A stretch of DNA of 59,605 nt, from NCBI GenBank assembly GCA_018240785.1, contig JAFEFC010000028.1, positions 1 through 59,605 of the forward strand. Reading direction: 5' to 3'. Under the pieces are notes generated by a model. That model did no database searches and was not told where the DNA came from. It worked only from the letters and a program-made list of their open reading frames with translations. Source of the stretch: Pseudomonadota bacterium. GTDB lineage: Bacteria; Pseudomonadota; Gammaproteobacteria; Burkholderiales; Rhodocyclaceae. Shown here piece after piece: positions 21,356 to 30,100 of the stretch. Made by a program: the position numbers and the translations under genes. Every line of letters begins with the position of its first letter. Position 1 is the stretch's first letter.

Positions 21356-22021
21356 ATGCGCCTGCTGCTTGTCGAAGATGATGCCGTGCTGGGCGACAGG
21401 CTGCGAAATCGGCTCGCACAGGAAGGGTATGCCGTCGATCTCGTCGCCGACGGGATCGACGCTGCCCACCTGGGCGCCACCGAGCCCTACGATGCGGTGA
21501 TCCTCGACCTCGGCCTGCCGCGCAAGCCGGGCCTTGCGGTACTGCGCGACTGGCGCGCCGCCGCCAATACCGTCCCCGTGCTCATCCTCACCGCACGCGA
21601 CGGCTGGGCCGAACGCGTCGAGGGTTTGCAGGCGGGCGCAGACGATTACCTCGGCAAACCTTTCCACGCCGAAGAACTGCTTGCACGCATACAGGCCCTG
21701 CTGCGGCGGGCCGCGCCGGTGAATGCGCCCGAACTGCGCGTGGGCGGATGGCGGCTGGACGAGGCGCGCCAGTGCCTCGTCGACGAACACGGGCGCGAGC
21801 AGGCGCTGACCGGCACGGAGTTTCGTCTGCTGCGTTATTTCATGCGCCATCCGGGCGAAGTGCTGTCCAAGACGCGGCTTGCCGAGCACGTGTATGACTA
21901 CGACAGCGAGCGCGACAGCAACGTCATCGAGGTGTACGTGAAGCGCTTGCGGTCCCTGCTCGGACACGACTGCATCGAGACGCGCCGCGGCCAGGGTTAC
22001 CTGCTGCGCCGGGATAACTGA
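21356..22021 (+). CDS. OmpR/PhoP-family response regulator
   Basis: The 221-residue protein has a receiver domain with acidic pocket E7-D8-D9, phosphoacceptor D51 (VILDLGLP) and the GKPF lysine near 100. It is joined to a winged-helix output domain ([33 protein letters not shown] ... [14 protein letters not shown]). It is closest in style to PhoP/QseB regulators. It is co-transcribed with the PepSY and histidine kinase genes. Confidence 0.94.
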   Translation: MRLLLVEDDAVLGDRLRNRLAQEGYAVDLVADGIDAAHLGATEPYDAVILDLGLPRKPGLAVLRDWRAAANTVPVLILTARDGWAERVEGLQAGADDYLGKPFHAEELLARIQALLRRAAPVNAPELRVGGWRLDEARQCLVDEHGREQALTGTEFRLLRYFMRHPGEVLSKTRLAEHVYDYDSERDSNVIEVYVKRLRSLLGHDCIETRRGQGYLLRRDN

Positions 22022-22047
22022 CGCCGAGCGGGCAAGCGACCGACACC

Positions 22048-23403
22048 ATGAACTCCCTGCTGCGCCGCCTCTCGCTGTCGCTTGCGATCGTCCTCTTGAT
22101 CGCCGGCGCAGCGCTTGCACTGGGACTGCAGGGTTTCCCCCGCGCGCTGGTCGAAGAGTACGTGGCATCGCGACTGCGCCATGACGCCGATCAGCTCCTT
22201 GTCCGAGCGATCGAGGCCCCTGCCGGGGCCGGCGCTCTCGAGGCGGCCCTCAGCGGCGCGACGGGGCCGGCCTACGAGTTGCCGCTTTCCGGGCATTACT
22301 TCCTCGTGCGAAGGGGTGACCAGGTGGTCCGGTCGCGCTCCATGTGGGACGCCGATGTGCCACTGCCACCGTCGCGCGCGAGCAACGAGGAATCCATCTC
22401 GCACCTTCCCGGCCCTGCGGGGCAGCGCCTGCTCGCGTTGGCGCGCCATTACCCGGGCGATGCCCAGGGCCGGGACATCGACATCACGGTGGCCGAGGAC
22501 ATTGCGACCATCGACGATGCCATCGCAGCCTTTCGCGCTCGCATGCTCGCCGGGGTCGGCGTGGCGCTCGTCCTGCTGCTGGCCCTGCAACGCAGGATGC
22601 TGGTGCGCGGCCTTGCCCCTCTGGGCGAGGCGGTGGACGCGTGCCGCCGTCTCGAGAGGGGAGAGGCCACCACGCTGGACGGCGAGGCACCGGTCGAAGT
22701 CCAGCCGATGATCGATGCGGTGAACCGGCTCGCCCACCATCACACCCAACGCCTGGGCCGCATCCGCCACGCCGCAGGAAACCTCTCGCACGCGCTGAAG
22801 ACCCCGCTTGCGGTGCTCGCCCAGACGGCAGAGGAAATCGAGGCGCGCGGAGACATCGCCCATGCCGAAGCGCTGCACGCCCAGATCGATACGATGCGAT
22901 CGACGATCGAACGGGAGCTTCATCGTGCGCGTCTGGCAGGCGCTGGGCCGACGCGGGAATACTTCGATGCCCGCAGCCAACTGGGCGCGCTTGCCGAGGC
23001 ATTGCACCGCCTGCATGCCGACAAGGGCATCACCATCGAACTCGACGTGCCGGACTGCCGCTTTCCGGTGGACCGGGAGGACATGCTGGAACTGTTCGGC
23101 AATCTCCTGGACAACGCGTGCAAATGGGCGCACCACCATGTTCGCGTATCGATCGACGCCAGCGTGGCACCCGGCGAACTTGCCTGTCACATCGATGACG
23201 ACGGTCCGGGCGTCGCGGAAGAGATGCGTCAGCGGCTCGGCACCGCCGGCCTGCGCAGCGACGAGAGTCGGCCGGGCCACGGCCTCGGGCTGGCGATCGT
23301 CGACGACATCGTCGCGCAGTATGAAGGCAGCGTACATTACAGCCGCGCGCCCGCCCTTGGCGGCCTGCGCGTCAGTCTGCGACTCCCCCTGGCGTTCCAC
23401 TGA
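22048..23403 (+). CDS. Sensor histidine kinase (PhoQ-like)
   Basis: The 451-residue membrane kinase has two transmembrane segments (about residues 10-32 and 165-187) flanking a periplasmic sensor of ~130 residues. A HAMP-like linker follows, then the H-box NLSHALKTPLAVL with His248, the N-box NLLDNACKWAHHHV, G1 DDDGPGV and G2 GHGLGLAIV. It is the partner of the regulator 26 bp upstream. The sensed signal is not evident; a PepSY neighbour and PhoP-type box hint at a PhoPQ-like envelope or cation signal. Confidence 0.92.
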   Translation: MNSLLRRLSLSLAIVLLIAGAALALGLQGFPRALVEEYVASRLRHDADQLLVRAIEAPAGAGALEAALSGATGPAYELPLSGHYFLVRRGDQVVRSRSMWDADVPLPPSRASNEESISHLPGPAGQRLLALARHYPGDAQGRDIDITVAEDIATIDDAIAAFRARMLAGVGVALVLLLALQRRMLVRGLAPLGEAVDACRRLERGEATTLDGEAPVEVQPMIDAVNRLAHHHTQRLGRIRHAAGNLSHALKTPLAVLAQTAEEIEARGDIAHAEALHAQIDTMRSTIERELHRARLAGAGPTREYFDARSQLGALAEALHRLHADKGITIELDVPDCRFPVDREDMLELFGNLLDNACKWAHHHVRVSIDASVAPGELACHIDDDGPGVAEEMRQRLGTAGLRSDESRPGHGLGLAIVDDIVAQYEGSVHYSRAPALGGLRVSLRLPLAFH

Positions 23404-23586
23404 ATCACACATCGGCTGAATTGCGTGCGACGCGCGGGCACCGAAACGGCGCGCGCTTGTCTACCTTGTTGTCGGAAATTCGCCCTCGGCGTGCGCACAG
23501 GCTTGTCGGCGCGGGCTCCGGGTTCAGACGGGTCTCCGGCGCCAACAATGGGAGGCGAAGACAGGGGATGAATCCGGGTCGAGGAG

Positions 23587-24189
23587 ATGATCATGACCCT
23601 GCACGACCTTCCCAAGATGTTCTACTCGTATTCCGAGGGCTGGTCCGAACTCCAGCGCATCCATCCCACGATCGCGTGGCTGTTCGTTCTTTACGTGATG
23701 CCGCTGTCGCTGCTGCCGCCGGCAATGGTGACCTATTCCATGGAAATCGCGCCGGGCGCGGTATTTCCGCAGCTCGTGCCGGCATTGAGCGCCTCTGAGG
23801 CCTTCGTAGCCGCCGTCGCATTCTATGCGGCCCAACTGCTGATGGTGTTCCTGATGGCATCCATCATCCAGGACATGGGCGAACTCGTGGATGCCACGCC
23901 CGGGTACCACGACGCGTTCATGCTCGCTGCCATCGCGCCGACACCGCTCTGGCTGTCCTCGCTGGCGCTGTTCGTGCCGTCAGCCTGGGTTGTCGGCGCG
24001 ATCGTGGCCGTGGCCTGGCTGGCGTCGGCGGCACTGATCTTCCATGGCGTCTGCCCGCTGTTCGGCATCACCGACCACGGCAAGGGGCGGCTGATGGGCT
24101 CCTTCGTGCTCGCACTGGGTGTCGTCGCGTGGCTCGCACTGCTGGTGGTGCTCGCCTTGATGCTCAGCATCATCGTCGGCCTGCGCTGA
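23587..24189 (+). CDS. Yip1 family membrane protein
   Basis: The 200-residue protein has five predicted membrane segments and a Yip1-like layout, starting with LPKMFYSYSEGWSELQRIHPTIAWLFVLYVMPLSLLPP and ending in a long hydrophobic C-terminus. Bacterial Yip1-domain proteins have no settled function. An ATG two codons in (MTLHDL) is an equally possible start after GAGGAGATGATC. It follows the histidine kinase by 183 bp. Confidence 0.8.
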   Translation: MIMTLHDLPKMFYSYSEGWSELQRIHPTIAWLFVLYVMPLSLLPPAMVTYSMEIAPGAVFPQLVPALSASEAFVAAVAFYAAQLLMVFLMASIIQDMGELVDATPGYHDAFMLAAIAPTPLWLSSLALFVPSAWVVGAIVAVAWLASAALIFHGVCPLFGITDHGKGRLMGSFVLALGVVAWLALLVVLALMLSIIVGLR

Positions 24190-24399
24190 CGCCTGCAGCA
24201 GCCTGTCGCCGGGGCGGCCTGCGACCGATGGTCGAGCCGCCCCGGTTTACTTCTGCCACCCCTCGTGCGGTCCGTCATGCCGAATGCGAGAGATGTGCAT
24301 CGAAAGATTGGCCGCCCCCAACCTCACCGCGGACGCGCGTAACATGCTTGCATGAATTTCGCTCCGTTCCTGGAGCCCTTTCGCTGGGAGGATGGAATC

Positions 24400-25026
24400 A
24401 TGTCGCGATCCAGGTTCGCTCGACGCGGTGTGCTGGCACTGGCCTTCTCGAGCCTGCTCGCCAGTGCTCCGGCGCTGGCCGACAAACCCGATTTCGCCGG
24501 TGGCGGCAAGGGCGGGAAACCGGAACAACATGAGAAGCACGACAGGCGTGATGCGGACCTGCCCCGTGACAAGGGCAACCGCGATGCCCGCAACCACCGC
24601 GACGCCGACCACGGCCGCGACCAGGGTCGTCCTGATGCTCGCGGCGCCAGGGACCGCGACGATCGTGCCGATCGCGACCAGCGCGACGGGCGCCGTGAAA
24701 GTGTTCGCGAGCACCGGTATTTCGAGGATCGTCAGCGCACCGTCGTGCGCAACTACTACGCCGAGGAGTTTCGCCGCGGACACTGCCCGCCGGGGCTGGC
24801 CAAGAAGCGCAATGGCTGCATGCCACCGGGCCTCGCCAAGCGCTGGCGCATCGGCGAACGCCTGCCGAGAGACGTGGTCTATTACGACCTGCCCGCTGCA
24901 CTGCTGCTGGAGATTGGGCATGCGCCCGCCATGCACAAGTACGTGCGCGTCGGGGCGGACATCCTGCTCATCGCGCTCGGGACCGGCCTCGTGGTGGACG
25001 CCCTCGAGGATCTGAGCGGCATGTAG
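24400..25026 (+). CDS. CigR/RcnB-like exported protein
   Basis: The ATG at 24400 (GGGAGGA upstream) gives 208 residues with a signal peptide ending near SAPALA-DKPD. A long, highly charged Asp/Arg/His-rich linker follows (many DRD, RDA, DHGRD units). The C-terminal domain HCPPGLAKKRNGCMPPGLAKRW...LPRDVVYYDLP and YVRVGADILLIALGTGLVVDALEDL is typical of the CigR/RcnB family. Salmonella CigR is an anti-virulence regulator; the general function is unknown. Confidence 0.8.
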   Translation: MSRSRFARRGVLALAFSSLLASAPALADKPDFAGGGKGGKPEQHEKHDRRDADLPRDKGNRDARNHRDADHGRDQGRPDARGARDRDDRADRDQRDGRRESVREHRYFEDRQRTVVRNYYAEEFRRGHCPPGLAKKRNGCMPPGLAKRWRIGERLPRDVVYYDLPAALLLEIGHAPAMHKYVRVGADILLIALGTGLVVDALEDLSGM

Positions 25027-25103
25027 CGGCTCGCGACCCGGACCACGGCGCCAGACCGTGCCGATCGACGCCAGCCGCGGCGGGCGCCCTCAGGGGCCCC
25101 CGA

Positions 25104-25490
25104 TCAGGAAGCCGGCCCCATCGGCGCGCCGTGGGCATGTGCCTTCAGCGTATCGAGATCCACCAGGCGCAGCGTCAACTCGTTGGTCGCCTCGAGCACG
25201 ACCGGGGGAGCAACGCCCGCCTCCAGCGCCTCCTTCCAGCGCAGCGCACACAAACACCAGCGGTCGCCCGGCTTCAGGCCGGCAAAGCGGTACTCCGGAC
25301 GCGGGGTCGACAGGTCGTTACCCGCGCGTTTCGAAAAGGCAAGGAACTCGGCAGTGGCACGCACACACACCAGATGCCGCCCCACATCCTCCGGCCCCGT
25401 CTCACAGCATCCGGTGCGGTAGAAGCCGGTCAACGGGGCATAACTGCAGGCGAGCAGCAGCCCACCAAGGACGTTGCGTTGTTCGCTCAT
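25104..25490 (-). CDS. DUF2237 family protein
   Basis: From the ATG at 25490 the product is 128 residues beginning MSEQRNVLGG. It has the family signatures TGFYRTGCCETGPEDVGRHLVC and KPGDRWCLCALRWKEAL, with several conserved cysteines that may bind metal. Function is unknown. It is the last chromosomal protein gene before the tRNA-Ser/ICE junction. Confidence 0.88.
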   Translation of the reverse strand: MSEQRNVLGGLLLACSYAPLTGFYRTGCCETGPEDVGRHLVCVRATAEFLAFSKRAGNDLSTPRPEYRFAGLKPGDRWCLCALRWKEALEAGVAPPVVLEATNELTLRLVDLDTLKAHAHGAPMGPAS

Positions 25491-25684
25491 GTTGTTCTCG
25501 TTCGACCGGCGGATACCCAGCGGAGGCATTCCTCCGCTGGGCACCGTATTTCCGTATTCACTCGGGACCAGGACCCACGTCGCGACGCCCCCTCCTCCAC
25601 ACGAAATCCTTCCGCACAGCCGCAAAAACACAGTGCCGGGTCTTCCCCCTCCATTCCTTTGCCGCTAGAATGCGCGGCTTCCAC

Positions 25685-25775
25685 GGAGAGGTGGATGAGT
25701 GGTTTAAGTCGCACGCCTGGAAAGCGTGTTTGGGATAATATCCCAACGCGGGTTCGAATCCCGCCCTCTCCGCCA
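25685..25775 (+). tRNA. tRNA-Ser (GGA anticodon)
   Basis: The 91-nt sequence folds as a class II tRNA. The acceptor stem is GGAGAGG (25685-25691) with CCTCTCC (25765-25771), discriminator G and encoded CCA at 25773-25775. The anticodon stem is CACGC/GCGTG with loop CTGGAAA and anticodon GGA at 25719-25721. A long variable arm (TTTGGGATAATATCCCAA) and a T-arm with GGTTCGAATCC follow. Its 3' end points into the ICE, as for typical tRNA attachment sites. Confidence 0.95.
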
Positions 25776-25789
25776 TAACACTAGCAATG

Positions 25790-25814
25790 ACGCGCCTTTC
25801 GGCGCGTTTTTGTT
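25790..25814 (+). terminator. Intrinsic terminator of tRNA-Ser
   Basis: ACGCGCC (25790-25796) pairs with GGCGCGT (25801-25807) across a TTTC loop and runs straight into TTTTTGTTTT. This is a textbook rho-independent terminator 15 bp after the tRNA. Confidence 0.85.
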
Positions 25815-26069
25815 TTCTAGCCCACCACCGAGCCCACCACTGCATGAGGTACTGTCGCCAGGGCGGCGGTTCTTTGTGTAGCGCGGTCGCGCTGCATCCA
25901 CGCGGACGGAATGGCGCGCGCGCACTCCACCGTCAAGTGCAGGCGGGTCGGATGTCCCCGGGGCGCTGTCCGCAGAGCTGTGTAGGCATTCGAATCGGCT
26001 GCACACGCATGGCTCTTCCATGCCAAGCGGACACGTTCAGTTCGCTCGGCGCCGCGCACCCTTGCTCCG

Positions 26070-26846
26070 TCAGAACACCAACCGCGCGCGGTGGACGAAT
26101 CTTGCCTGGGTGTCCGACAAGGAAGCGTTGCGGCGGAGCAGGTAAGCCATCACGATCGTCGGTGCGCCGGCCAGCGGCCGCACAGCGACGCCGCGGTGCA
26201 GGTAGCTCACCAGTCTCGCGGCGGGCGCAATGGCGATCCCGTACCCGGCGCCAACCAGGGTCATCGCCACATCGAACGTTGCCACCGTTTGCTCGTGCTC
26301 TTTCAGCACGCCATCGAACACGCGCTGCACGGTGATGCGCCACGGTTCATCGGCCGTCGTCTGCGAGCAAATGACGGACTGCTTGAGCACTTCCTGGCAC
26401 GGCACTTCACGATAGGCCAACAGGTGGGAGCGCTTGGTCATGGCGACCGCCAGGGTGTCATGCCACAGCGGCTCGCATATCCAGCCAGGCCACTGCAAGT
26501 CAGTCGCAGACAGCGCAAAGTCGAAGCGGTCGCCCGGCAGTTCCGGGGCTCGACCGGGGTCTGTCCATCCGGCCAGGGCGACATGGGTATCCGGCTCTTC
26601 GGCACGCTGCAGGGCGAGCACGCTGGCAAGTTGGGGCGGCACCCATTCGCCGAGCACGGCCATGCGTATCTCGGCGGTGACGTCACTCGACTCCACGTCC
26701 AACTCCCCCCAGCCCGCAAAATTGCGGCCACTGACTTGATGGCCGCTCAATGAGTTAAGTTTAACGTGGTTTAGATCGTGGCCGCGATCGACGCTTTTGG
26801 CGATGCAAAAGCGTTCGATCCAAAGAGGTCGCCCCACCGGCACCAC
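26070..26846 (-). CDS. LysR-type substrate-binding domain protein lacking the HTH
   Basis: The 258-codon frame contains a LysR effector-binding domain: MAVLGEWVPPQLASVLALQ, RFDFALSATDLQWPGWICEPLWHDTLAVAMTKRSHLL, TVATFDVAMTLVGAGYGIAIAPAARL and a C-terminal LRRNASLSDTQARFV. The N-terminal winged helix of LysR regulators is missing. The first ~40 residues are unlike any LysR part and overlap the divergent XRE gene, so the true start may be a TTG at 26750 or a later ATG. It could be a decayed regulator or a stand-alone ligand-binding modulator. Related HTH-less LysR genes occur at this end of similar ICEs (recollection). Confidence 0.65.
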   Translation of the reverse strand: MVPVGRPLWIERFCIAKSVDRGHDLNHVKLNSLSGHQVSGRNFAGWGELDVESSDVTAEIRMAVLGEWVPPQLASVLALQRAEEPDTHVALAGWTDPGRAPELPGDRFDFALSATDLQWPGWICEPLWHDTLAVAMTKRSHLLAYREVPCQEVLKQSVICSQTTADEPWRITVQRVFDGVLKEHEQTVATFDVAMTLVGAGYGIAIAPAARLVSYLHRGVAVRPLAGAPTIVMAYLLRRNASLSDTQARFVHRARLVF

Positions 26847-27102
26847 TACCTACGAAGCGAAACCAGCCATCGCGTTTGGGGCTGCCGTGCGGGAGGAAAG
26901 AACCAACCAGGGTATCGCTCAGGAAGCGCTGGCCCACATGGCCGGCATCGAACGGTCGCACATGGGCAAGATCGAGCGCGGCGAGCATGTCCCCACGCTC
27001 CCGCTCATCCTCAAGATCGCCCGTGCGCTGAAATGCAGTTCCGCCCACTTGATGACGCTGACCGAAGCCAAGCTGGCGGAGTCGGCCCCATCCGCGGATT
27101 GA
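26803..27102 (+). CDS. XRE-family transcriptional regulator
   Basis: The 99-residue protein (a TTG two codons upstream at 26797 is an alternative start) has a basic N-terminus and one helix-turn-helix: FGAAVREERTNQGIAQEALAHMAGIERSHMGKIERGEHVPTLPLILKIARALKC. It reads toward the relaxase gene, with stops facing each other 26 bp apart. A role in controlling ICE transfer is likely from position only. Confidence 0.88.
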   Translation: MQKRSIQRGRPTGTTTYEAKPAIAFGAAVREERTNQGIAQEALAHMAGIERSHMGKIERGEHVPTLPLILKIARALKCSSAHLMTLTEAKLAESAPSAD

Positions 27103-27127
27103 AAGCGACCCGTGCGGCGACCGCCGC

Positions 27128-28975
27128 CTACCCCTGATCGTCGTCACACTTGCCGCCAAGGGCTGCATCGTCGCGCTTCCCAGCACCGTCGCTGAGCCGC
27201 AGGTAGGGGTTGTCCAGCGGCACTTCGCAGAACAACGCATCCGCGCTGGTGAGCAGATAGCCGTGCAGGCGGCGCGACTTGCGCGGCCCCGTGACTTCGC
27301 AGGTCCAGATGTTCAGCCCGCTGGGCTGCTTGCGGTGCTGTCCCAGCCTCTCGAAGCGCTTCTGTACCCACTGCCACCCCTCCAGCTTCTCCTGCTTTGC
27401 CAGCACAGCGACTTGAAGGAACTCCTGAGCGTAGCGCTGGAACACACCGGGACTGACGAGGTAAGCCGTGCCGGCGACGGTGTGCACCAGGGCCTTGGCG
27501 TCGTTGATGATGAGCTTGCGGGTCTGGATGCTCTGACGCAGCCAGGACATGAGGTGTGCCCCGGAAGGCTCCGTGCGATCCTCGGAAGGCCCGAGACTCA
27601 TCTCCTGCGGGAGTCCGGTCGAAGGCGTCGGCTCAGTCTCGGAGACGGGACAAGCCTTGATCTCCGGTGCTGTGGATGTAGCGCTGTCGCCCAGCAGATC
27701 GAGCAGCGCGGCCACGCCGGTGTCTGCGGATGCGATCGGCGCCGTGGCCGACGGTACAGCTGCGATTCCTTCCACGCGCAGCCCATCACCCACCGCCGGC
27801 GATCGCGGCGTCGGTCCCACCTGCTCCTCTTCGACCAGCACGCGGCCTGCGAACGGCGCCGGCCGGTCGGCGGCATCCCAGATTACCGCCGGCGATACCT
27901 TCAGGAAGGTGAACGTGTGCGACCAGCCGGCGTCGCTCGTGACAACAGCCTTCCAGATCGCCTTGCCATCCGGGGTCGGCTGCACGATGCCATGATCCTG
28001 CAGCACATTGAAGACCGCCGTATTGTTCGCCGGGATACCGTCGACGCCCTGCGACAGCAGATGCGCGCGCAGCTTGTCGGAGACGGTCTTGCTCACCAGC
28101 CACAGCGCGTCCTGGGTCAGCCAGCCGTCCGCCGGCCCCCCATGGTTCAACTTGAGCTCTTCCTTGAGCAGGTAGCGCAAGCCGTCGAGCAGTTTGCGTT
28201 GCAGCGCATGCCGGGGCGCCGTCAGCGCCTTGCTGGGATCGCCGCCGAGTTCCTGGGCGACCGATGCCTGGTCGGCCTGCACGACCAGTTCGCCGAGCGT
28301 GCCGGCGTGCTCGTACTGACCGGCCAGCACGTACAGCAGCGCGGCCCAGAGGTCGGGATAGCCGCTGAGCCAGTCGAAGATGTCCCGATCGAGGAGGTGT
28401 GCGTAGAGCAGCCCTGTGGCGGCGCTGTGCAGGCGGTACTCGCGCTCCCTTCGGTAACGGAAGCGGTACGGCTTTCGCAACGGGCCGTGCCAGGGATGCC
28501 AGATGCTGCCGTCAGCGTGCTCGACGTGCAGATCGACTGCAATCTTGCCGATGTCGTGCAGCAGGGCCGCGTAGGCCGTGCCTGCGGTCCAGGCTTCGGC
28601 CTGGGCCGCCTGTGCCTCGGGCGTGACGCCGGCAGGCAGCAGGTACGACTGCCGCAATTTCAACGCATAGGCGACGATCTCCAGGCCATGATCCAGCATG
28701 CCGCCCGGATAGGCGTGGTGGTGGTTCTCGGAAGCCGGGAACTGCTGGACAAGCTCGGCGTAGCGCTCAAGTGGGGCGAGGTAGAGCGTGGCGAATTGTC
28801 GGCGCGAGAGCGATGTACGCTGCCAGATGTGTTCCAGCAGTTTCTGCCGACGCGGCGTGGCCAGCAGCGATGCGGCCGACTCCGGCCGCATCAACCCTTT
28901 CGGAGCTTCGATGGCGGATGTGGGCGGTGTGCCGGTGGTGGGTGGCACCCGTTTGCGCTGGAACAGCGAGAGCAT
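27128..28975 (-). CDS. traI: MobH-family conjugative relaxase TraI (TIGR03760)
   Basis: The 615-residue protein nicks the ICE at oriT to begin transfer. The N-terminal MobH domain has the three-histidine motif HHH (85-87) followed by LDHGLE (H96) and the HD pair LLHDIGK (140-141), the metal-binding signature of this relaxase class. The C-terminal half ends in a domain with KLIINDAKALVHTVAGTAYLVSPGVFQRYA, as in PFGI-1-type TraI. It is encoded at the tRNA end of the ICE, as usual for the family. The region just upstream is an oriT candidate. Confidence 0.92.
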   Translation of the reverse strand: MLSLFQRKRVPPTTGTPPTSAIEAPKGLMRPESAASLLATPRRQKLLEHIWQRTSLSRRQFATLYLAPLERYAELVQQFPASENHHHAYPGGMLDHGLEIVAYALKLRQSYLLPAGVTPEAQAAQAEAWTAGTAYAALLHDIGKIAVDLHVEHADGSIWHPWHGPLRKPYRFRYRREREYRLHSAATGLLYAHLLDRDIFDWLSGYPDLWAALLYVLAGQYEHAGTLGELVVQADQASVAQELGGDPSKALTAPRHALQRKLLDGLRYLLKEELKLNHGGPADGWLTQDALWLVSKTVSDKLRAHLLSQGVDGIPANNTAVFNVLQDHGIVQPTPDGKAIWKAVVTSDAGWSHTFTFLKVSPAVIWDAADRPAPFAGRVLVEEEQVGPTPRSPAVGDGLRVEGIAAVPSATAPIASADTGVAALLDLLGDSATSTAPEIKACPVSETEPTPSTGLPQEMSLGPSEDRTEPSGAHLMSWLRQSIQTRKLIINDAKALVHTVAGTAYLVSPGVFQRYAQEFLQVAVLAKQEKLEGWQWVQKRFERLGQHRKQPSGLNIWTCEVTGPRKSRRLHGYLLTSADALFCEVPLDNPYLRLSDGAGKRDDAALGGKCDDDQG

Positions 28976-29003
28976 CGCGAACCCCGGATGGAGGGCTGCT
29001 CGA

Positions 29004-29105
29004 GGGCGCCTTTTTGGCCTTTTCAGGATAGGGCCTTTCCCCTTGGCGCCCTTTCTTTGCCCCTTCCCAGCCCTTTGGCCTTTGTCGGAAGCCTTTGGGT
29101 ATAGG
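29004..29105 (-). repeat. AAAGGC-type iterated purine tract upstream of the relaxase (oriT candidate)
   Basis: In the ~200-bp gap upstream of the relaxase start the minus strand carries about seven irregularly spaced units of AAAGG(G)C, giving strong strand asymmetry (purine-rich minus, pyrimidine-rich plus). No gene is supported here. Position next to a MobH relaxase makes it a candidate transfer origin; no nic site can be defined by eye. Confidence 0.4.
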
Positions 29106-29179
29106 GCCGCTGCTGCGCAGGCGCCACGATGAATGCGGCATGGGGCAATCCCGGCAAGTGGGGCGCTGCGGGACGCTCG

Positions 29180-30100
29180 TCAGCTCTGGCCCAAGCCGGT
29201 GTCGAGGGCGGCGGATTGCGCTGCGAAGTCGTCGGGACGGCGCTTGCGGAAGGTTTCGAGATTGGCGAGCTTCCAGCGCAGTGCCGGCAGTTGCGCGGCG
29301 TGTTGGCATTGCAACAGCGACCAGTCCGGTTCTGCGCGCGCAAGCCCGCTCAGAAACCGCCTGTGCGCGGTGCTCAGTCGTTGTGGCAGTTCGCGCCGCA
29401 GCCTGGCGCGAGCATCGAGCAGCATCTCCAGGGAGCAGTCCACTTCGGTCATGCCGACAAAGGCCCGCTCGTACTCGCCGGCGATGTCCTTGTCGTTGCC
29501 GAACAGCACTTCCTGGGGCGGCCGGTTGTGGCCCGCCAGATAGATCACGAAGCACTCGACCATGCCGTCGCTGATGTCGCCCGATTCGTAGAGCTGCCAC
29601 ACGTCGAACAGGTCGCGGGGGTGCTGCCGATCCAGCGCGGCCACCAGCTTGCTGGCGTACAGCTCGTCCGGTGCCAGAACCGGCAGATCGAACTCGACGC
29701 CGAACAGATCGCTGGTCCTGGCGCTCAGCGGCCGCCGCTCGACGGGCAGCACGCTGCCGCGGAACACGACATTGACCTCGATCTTCACCTGGCTGGCGTC
29801 GTTCTCGACGATCAGCTTGGTGTCCCCGAGGTCCTTGGCGCGAACCAGGCGTGTCTGCACGCCCAGTGGCGCAACGCGCGTGGCGATGGCGGCCAGCTCC
29901 TGGTTGATGGCTTGCAGCGCTTCGTCGCGCGGCGTCTGCCACGGGAGGTACACCACGTCGATGTCCACCGACAGGCGCGGCATGTCCCGCACGAAGAGGT
30001 TGATGGCCGTGCCACCCTTCATGGCGAAGATGTCGTTGGCGAACACGTCGGGCGCGACGGCCAGCAGCAGGCGAACGGTATCCGCGTAGGTCTTATCCAT
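29180..30100 (-). CDS. abiEii: AbiEii nucleotidyltransferase toxin
   Basis: The 306-residue protein has the nucleotidyltransferase signature of AbiEii/MenT toxins: KGGTAINLF (residues 28-36) and LSVDIDVVY (D46, D48 probable metal ligands). A C-terminal helical region with DELYASKLVAALDRQHPRDLFDVW follows. AbiE systems act in phage abortive infection and as type IV toxin-antitoxin pairs that stabilise mobile elements; the toxin modifies tRNA. It overlaps abiEi by 8 bp and lies within the ICE transfer region. Confidence 0.92.
   Translation of the reverse strand: MDKTYADTVRLLLAVAPDVFANDIFAMKGGTAINLFVRDMPRLSVDIDVVYLPWQTPRDEALQAINQELAAIATRVAPLGVQTRLVRAKDLGDTKLIVENDASQVKIEVNVVFRGSVLPVERRPLSARTSDLFGVEFDLPVLAPDELYASKLVAALDRQHPRDLFDVWQLYESGDISDGMVECFVIYLAGHNRPPQEVLFGNDKDIAGEYERAFVGMTEVDCSLEMLLDARARLRRELPQRLSTAHRRFLSGLARAEPDWSLLQCQHAAQLPALRWKLANLETFRKRRPDDFAAQSAALDTGLGQS

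Noticed and set aside
25558-25845. Minus-strand frame containing AGFEPALGYYPKHAF across the tRNA
   Set aside because: This is the antisense translation of tRNA-Ser, a common spurious protein; not a gene.
25817-26059. Minus-strand frame ending in VVGSVVG next to the tRNA, considered as the remnant of an integrase C-terminus
   Set aside because: No tyrosine-recombinase motif (R..H-R-Y) can be seen, so an integrase origin cannot be supported.
27263-29104. A 613-codon open frame antisense to the relaxase
   Set aside because: Composition is typical of an antisense shadow in GC-rich DNA; the minus-strand relaxase has intact MobH motifs.
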